DNA from: a bacterium
GTDB taxonomy: Bacteria > Armatimonadota > Fimbriimonadia > Fimbriimonadales > JBAXQP01
Direction of reading: 5' to 3'
Assembly (NCBI GenBank): GCA_037131655.1
Contig: JBAXQP010000091.1
Span: forward strand, 1 to 9,189
Length of the DNA stretch: 9,189 nt
The position numbers were made by a program, and so were the translations under genes. Positions 6,434 through 9,189 of this stretch are shown piece after piece; the stretch's first letter is position 1; each line of letters begins with the position of its first letter. Below the pieces are notes generated by a model, which was not told the DNA's origin, made no database searches, and worked only from the letters and a program-made list of their open reading frames with translations.

Positions 6434-7458
6434 GCGCAACATCGAGAGAATTAATGTACCAAGCCTTGAACTTCGAGAACCCCTACCGTGCGCCACGCGA
6501 CCACTGGACTTTGCCGATTGCAGCAAATACTTATCCTAATGAGCTTAAAGAGATTTCTGAAGCCTTTCCAGGAGACATTCAGGGAATTAGCGGGCACCTG
6601 TCGCAACAATCTCCGATCACCAGTGGACACCCTTACCTCAAAGGTGAGTATGTAGATGATTGGGGCGCAAAGTTTATCACAATCCAAGACGGTATCCACG
6701 GTGAGGTCAAAAAACCGCTTATCAAAGAGTGGTCATCCGATGTGCCTAAAGTCCATATCCCGCGAGAGTGGCAGACTATCAATATGGAAGCTGTAAACCG
6801 AGATTGTGCAACGACGAATAAGTTCACGATGGCAGGAGTATGCCCGCGTCCCTTCGAACAGCTTCAATTTCTTCGCGGGTCGGCTGACCTAATGGCTGAT
6901 TTAATGGACCCGGAACCTGAGATGCTAGCATTCATACAGGATATGCATAACTTTTATTGCGAAACGCTTACGCTATGGGCAAAGACGGATATTGACAGTC
7001 TGCAGTTTATGGACGACTGGGGAGCACAAAGCGCCCTTCTTGTCTCCCCTGCCCTCTGGCGGCATTATTTTAAACCTATGTACCGTGACTTTGCTCAGAT
7101 CGTCCATTCAGCAGGCAAAAAGATATTCATGCACTCTGACGGTCATATTTTAAGCATTTATCCCGACCTGATCGAGATTGGAATTGATGCCCTTAACAGC
7201 CAACTCTTCTGCATGGGCATCGAAAATCTAAAGCCCTTTGCGGGCAAGATTACTTTTTGGGGTGAAATCGATCGGCAACACCTGCTGCCTAACGGAACCG
7301 TAAACGACATTGACCAAGCCGTAACCAAGGTGTACGAGAATCTGTGGCACAACGGTGGTTGCATCGCCCAATGTGAATTCGGGCCTGGGGGAAAGCCAGA
7401 GAATGTGCTCCAGGTCTACGAAAGTTGGGACAGATTGACGATAGGAGACAAGAAATGA
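6430..7458 (+). CDS. URO-D-fold methyltransferase-like protein, HxD type
   Basis: This 342-residue URO-D-like protein starts at TTG 6430, overlapping the previous stop by four bases. Family features are YQALNFENPYRAPRDHW at the N-terminus (10-26), SPALWRHYFKPMYRDFAQIV (206-225), and the motif KIFMHSDGHI (231-240). There the zinc-type H-x-C is H235-S-D237. The distal Cys is kept as C315 in IAQCEFGPGGKPENV, aligning with the GCEVPRDTPPEN motif of the MtaA-like neighbour. The combination H...D...C recurs in the next gene and may mark a subfamily with altered metal chemistry or none. A likely role is methyl transfer to or from a corrinoid partner, with unknown substrate. Translation is coupled at both ends: TTGA with the gene before and ATGA with the gene after. 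Confidence 0.8.
   Translation: MSATSRELMYQALNFENPYRAPRDHWTLPIAANTYPNELKEISEAFPGDIQGISGHLSQQSPITSGHPYLKGEYVDDWGAKFITIQDGIHGEVKKPLIKEWSSDVPKVHIPREWQTINMEAVNRDCATTNKFTMAGVCPRPFEQLQFLRGSADLMADLMDPEPEMLAFIQDMHNFYCETLTLWAKTDIDSLQFMDDWGAQSALLVSPALWRHYFKPMYRDFAQIVHSAGKKIFMHSDGHILSIYPDLIEIGIDALNSQLFCMGIENLKPFAGKITFWGEIDRQHLLPNGTVNDIDQAVTKVYENLWHNGGCIAQCEFGPGGKPENVLQVYESWDRLTIGDKK
7443..7448 (+). promoter_or_regulatory. Ribosome binding site that sets the start at 7455
   Basis: AGGAGA, inside the end of the preceding gene, is followed after 6 bases by ATG 7455. This rules in 7455 over the in-frame TTG at 7425, which would extend the protein by ten non-conserved residues. Confidence 0.8.
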
Positions 7459-8414
7459 CGCCAAAAGAACGATTTATCGCCGCTTTGAACAGGCAGCCCA
7501 TAACAGGACGCGTACCCCACTGGGAACTGGTCTTCTATCTAACAATGGAAGCATTCGGCAAGGTGCACCCTGAACACCGCGCCTACCACCAATGGGATCA
7601 GATGGAAGAGAAGGAACGCCAGCTTCATCGAGAGGATATGGCAGATGTTCGCATCGCTTCAGCTGAACGTTTCGGGCATGATGCCATAATGTTCTCTGCC
7701 AACCCCTGGCGTGATGATGAGATATTACGACAGCTAGATATCCTGCGAGACAAGATTGGCGATAAGTACTGCCTTCTCATTCACGGAGATCCAACACTCG
7801 GTATGCCGGATGGTGGCTCGATGTTCGAGTTCTCCTGCCGTTTAGCCGATGAGCCAGATAAAGTTAAACAAGAGGCAGAAGCAAGCGTAGAACGTTCACT
7901 GGAAAGGGCTGAGAAGCTGATGAAACATGGGGAGCTGGACGGTTTCGCCATGTGTACCGATTATTGCCTCAACACGGGACCTTTCCTAAGCCCATCTCAG
8001 TTCAGCGAGTTCGTAACCCCCTACCTCGCCAAGGTTATCAAAGGCTATCGGGATATGGGCTTTTATGCAATCAAGCACACCGACGGCAATATCATGCCCA
8101 TTATCGACCAACTTGTCCAAGCTAATCCCCATGCCCTCCATTCAATCGATCCACAAGCTGGTGTTGATATTGCCGAAGTCAAACGCCTCTATGGCGATAA
8201 GGTGTGCCTTATCGGCAATGTTAACTGCGGCCTTTTGGATACAGGCACAGACGAAGAGGTCATTGAATCCGCGCGTTACGCCCTCAAACACGGCATGCCC
8301 GGCGGCGGTTATATCTTCTCCACCAGCAATTGCATCTACACCGGCATGAAGCTATCCCGTTACGAACTGATTTTGGATGTTTTACATAAAGAAGGCAATT
8401 ACCCGCAAAGTTAG
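7455..8414 (+). CDS. URO-D-fold methyltransferase-like protein, HxD type (short form)
   Basis: At 319 residues this is the smallest of the six URO-D-like proteins. It begins MTPKERFIAALNRQPITGRVPHWE, a typical opening for bacterial URO-D-like proteins. The barrel block LSPSQFSEFVTPYLAKVIKG (178-197) precedes YAIKHTDGNI (204-213), where H208-T-D210-G-N replaces H-x-C-G-D. A distal Cys is kept at C293 in STSNCIYTGMKLSRYE, but the flanking GCEVP residues are not. HPHWE-type aromatic residues near the N-terminus and two Cys at 167 and 171 (CTDYC) are additional features. It is likely a member of a methyltransferase/demethylase set; the substrate is unknown. The ATG overlaps the upstream TGA (ATGA), indicating translational coupling. 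It is the last gene of the run; no strong terminator hairpin follows it. Confidence 0.8.
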   Translation: MTPKERFIAALNRQPITGRVPHWELVFYLTMEAFGKVHPEHRAYHQWDQMEEKERQLHREDMADVRIASAERFGHDAIMFSANPWRDDEILRQLDILRDKIGDKYCLLIHGDPTLGMPDGGSMFEFSCRLADEPDKVKQEAEASVERSLERAEKLMKHGELDGFAMCTDYCLNTGPFLSPSQFSEFVTPYLAKVIKGYRDMGFYAIKHTDGNIMPIIDQLVQANPHALHSIDPQAGVDIAEVKRLYGDKVCLIGNVNCGLLDTGTDEEVIESARYALKHGMPGGGYIFSTSNCIYTGMKLSRYELILDVLHKEGNYPQS

Positions 8415-8451
8415 CGGTGTATTCTCACAAACAAACCTAAAATCCCTAGGG

Positions 8452-8486
8452 TTAGCTGCATTAACTTGTAATCGGAACTTTAGCTG
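8452..8486 (+). repeat. Direct repeat TTAGCTG in the gap before the activator gene
   Basis: TTAGCTG occurs at 8452-8458 and 8480-8486, 28 bases apart, just upstream of a candidate -10 element. A CCCTAGGG palindrome (8444-8451) adjoins the first copy. The spacing is close to three helical turns, so a regulator site is conceivable, but seven-base repeats can arise by chance. Confidence 0.25.
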
Positions 8487-8495
8487 GACTACAAT
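8466..8495 (+). promoter_or_regulatory. Candidate promoter of the corrinoid-activator gene
   Basis: TTGTAA (8466-8471, 4 of 6 to TTGACA) and TACAAT (8490-8495, 5 of 6 to TATAAT) are 18 bases apart. They would start a transcript near 8502, about 70 bases before the ATG at 8573. This leader could fold: CTTTAGCT (8478-8485) complements AGCTAAAG (8520-8527), and AGCTGGACT (8482-8490) can pair with AGTCCGGTT (8535-8543). Neither resembles a cobalamin riboswitch. The gene may also be reached by read-through from the cluster. Confidence 0.38.
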
Positions 8496-8572
8496 AGTAA
8501 TAGCAATTAAAGACACGTAAGCTAAAGATAAAACAGTCCGGTTTTGCTCCCAGTAGTAAAGATTGAGGGTTT

Positions 8573-9189
8573 ATGAAGGCAGATACAAAATCAACAGGCG
8601 ATGTGACATTTCTTCCGGCATCAAAAAATATCGCTTCAGAAAATGGCCGTACATTACTGAAACTCGCTCAGTTATCCAATGTTTCGATTTACAACACATG
8701 CAGCGGTGTTGGTACCTGCGGAAAATGTCTTGTTAAAGTAAATGGCCCCCTAACGGAGGTCACTAAGGTTGAGCGCAGGTTCTTATCGGAAGAACAGCTT
8801 GCTCAAGACATGCGTCTAGCCTGCCAGTGCCACGCATTAGGCGATGTTACCGTCGAAGTGCCCGTTCATGAAAAGCCCCATATTCTCTCTCAAGGACTAC
8901 GTATAACGGTTCCACCAAAGCCTAATATCGTTAAAGACCTCGTTGATTTGCCCCCGCCATCAGTGAACGATCAAACGGATGACCTAGCGCGTATCCGCAG
9001 GGCATTAGGTATGAATGAGCACTCGCGAAGTGTAGAACTTGGACTACTTAAACTTCTACCAAAGGCTATCAGGAGCGATGACTTCTTTGTTACTGCTGTA
9101 CATGCAAACGCCAAAATCATAGCGGTTGAGCCAGGCGACACTAGGAACAAGTTGTACGGTGTTGCTTTTGATATCGGAACCACTACTGT
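8573..9189 (+). CDS. RACo-type reductive activator of corrinoid proteins, 5' part (3' truncated)
   Basis: 205 codons are visible and the gene runs off the window. Residues ~10-98 are a plant-type [2Fe-2S] ferredoxin domain with ligands C43, C49, C52 (CSGVGTCGKC, spacing C-x5-C-x2-C) and C84 in RLACQC. A Pro-rich linker follows (PPKPNIVKDLVDLPPP, 114-129), then a middle region. At the end comes YGVAFDIGTTT (195-205), the first phosphate loop of the ASKHA ATPase domain (DUF4445). Full-length members have roughly 600 residues. RACo uses ATP and a low-potential electron to return Co(II) corrinoid, formed by accidental oxidation, to active Co(I). Its presence next to six URO-D-like genes is the best evidence that the cluster is corrinoid-dependent. 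The ATG is forced by an in-frame TGA at 8564-8566 and has GAGG just upstream (8565-8568). Confidence 0.9.
   Translation, partial: MKADTKSTGDVTFLPASKNIASENGRTLLKLAQLSNVSIYNTCSGVGTCGKCLVKVNGPLTEVTKVERRFLSEEQLAQDMRLACQCHALGDVTVEVPVHEKPHILSQGLRITVPPKPNIVKDLVDLPPPSVNDQTDDLARIRRALGMNEHSRSVELGLLKLLPKAIRSDDFFVTAVHANAKIIAVEPGDTRNKLYGVAFDIGTTT

Noticed and set aside
7425..7454. In-frame TTG that would extend the last URO-D-like gene by ten residues
   Set aside because: ATG 7455 has AGGAGA at good spacing and the standard MTPKERF family opening; the extension lies inside the preceding gene's coding end.
1159..8414. Haem biosynthesis operon with uroporphyrinogen decarboxylase (hemE)
   Set aside because: None of the six proteins has the N-terminal MRQAGR-type substrate motif, several carry MtaA-type or altered zinc motifs, and no other haem genes are present; the neighbours point to methyl transfer.
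8415..8572. Cobalamin riboswitch upstream of the activator gene
   Set aside because: No B12-box-like sequence or multi-stem core could be found by eye, and the gap is shorter than a typical cobalamin riboswitch.

Overview
The window is a plus-strand bacterial locus of about 9.2 kb with moderate G+C. It is dominated by genes for uroporphyrinogen-decarboxylase-fold (URO-D-like, MtaA/CmuA-related) proteins, which in characterised cases are corrinoid-dependent methyltransferases. The phylum cannot be fixed from the sequence. A [2Fe-2S]/ASKHA corrinoid activator, an ADP-forming acyl-CoA synthetase fused to an acetyltransferase, and many divergent URO-D-like paralogues suggest an anaerobic or facultative bacterium using C1/methyl compounds. 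An Armatimonadota, Planctomycetota-group or similar environmental lineage is a guess.

Layout. (1) Bases 2-1021 are the 3' end of an acetyl-CoA-synthetase (ADP-forming)/GNAT fusion gene, closed by a strong intrinsic terminator (1031-1075). (2) After a promoter-like gap, seven co-directional genes run from 1159 to 8414: a URO-D-like protein with replaced zinc ligands; a URO-D-like protein with intact ligands (TTG start); a stand-alone homocysteine S-methyltransferase domain; a canonical MtaA/CmuA-like methyltransferase; and three further URO-D-like proteins in which the middle Cys ligand is Asp. The last three are joined by 4-base start/stop overlaps. (3) After a 158-base gap with a plausible promoter comes the 5' end of a RACo-type reductive activator of corrinoid proteins, cut by the window edge.

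How the genes may work together (inference). The HxD-type URO-D-like proteins and the first gene may bind or demethylate particular methylated substrates. The zinc-type MtaA-like proteins and the homocysteine methyltransferase domain could move methyl groups between a corrinoid protein and a thiol acceptor such as homocysteine. RACo would re-reduce Co(II) corrinoid that has been oxidised accidentally. No corrinoid-binding (B12) domain is encoded in the window, so that partner must lie downstream or elsewhere. The substrate is unknown. None of the six URO-D-like proteins looks like true HemE, because all lack its N-terminal MRQAGR-type motif.

No tRNA, rRNA, CRISPR array, insertion sequence or convincing riboswitch was seen. 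There is no gene-free stretch longer than 300 bases.
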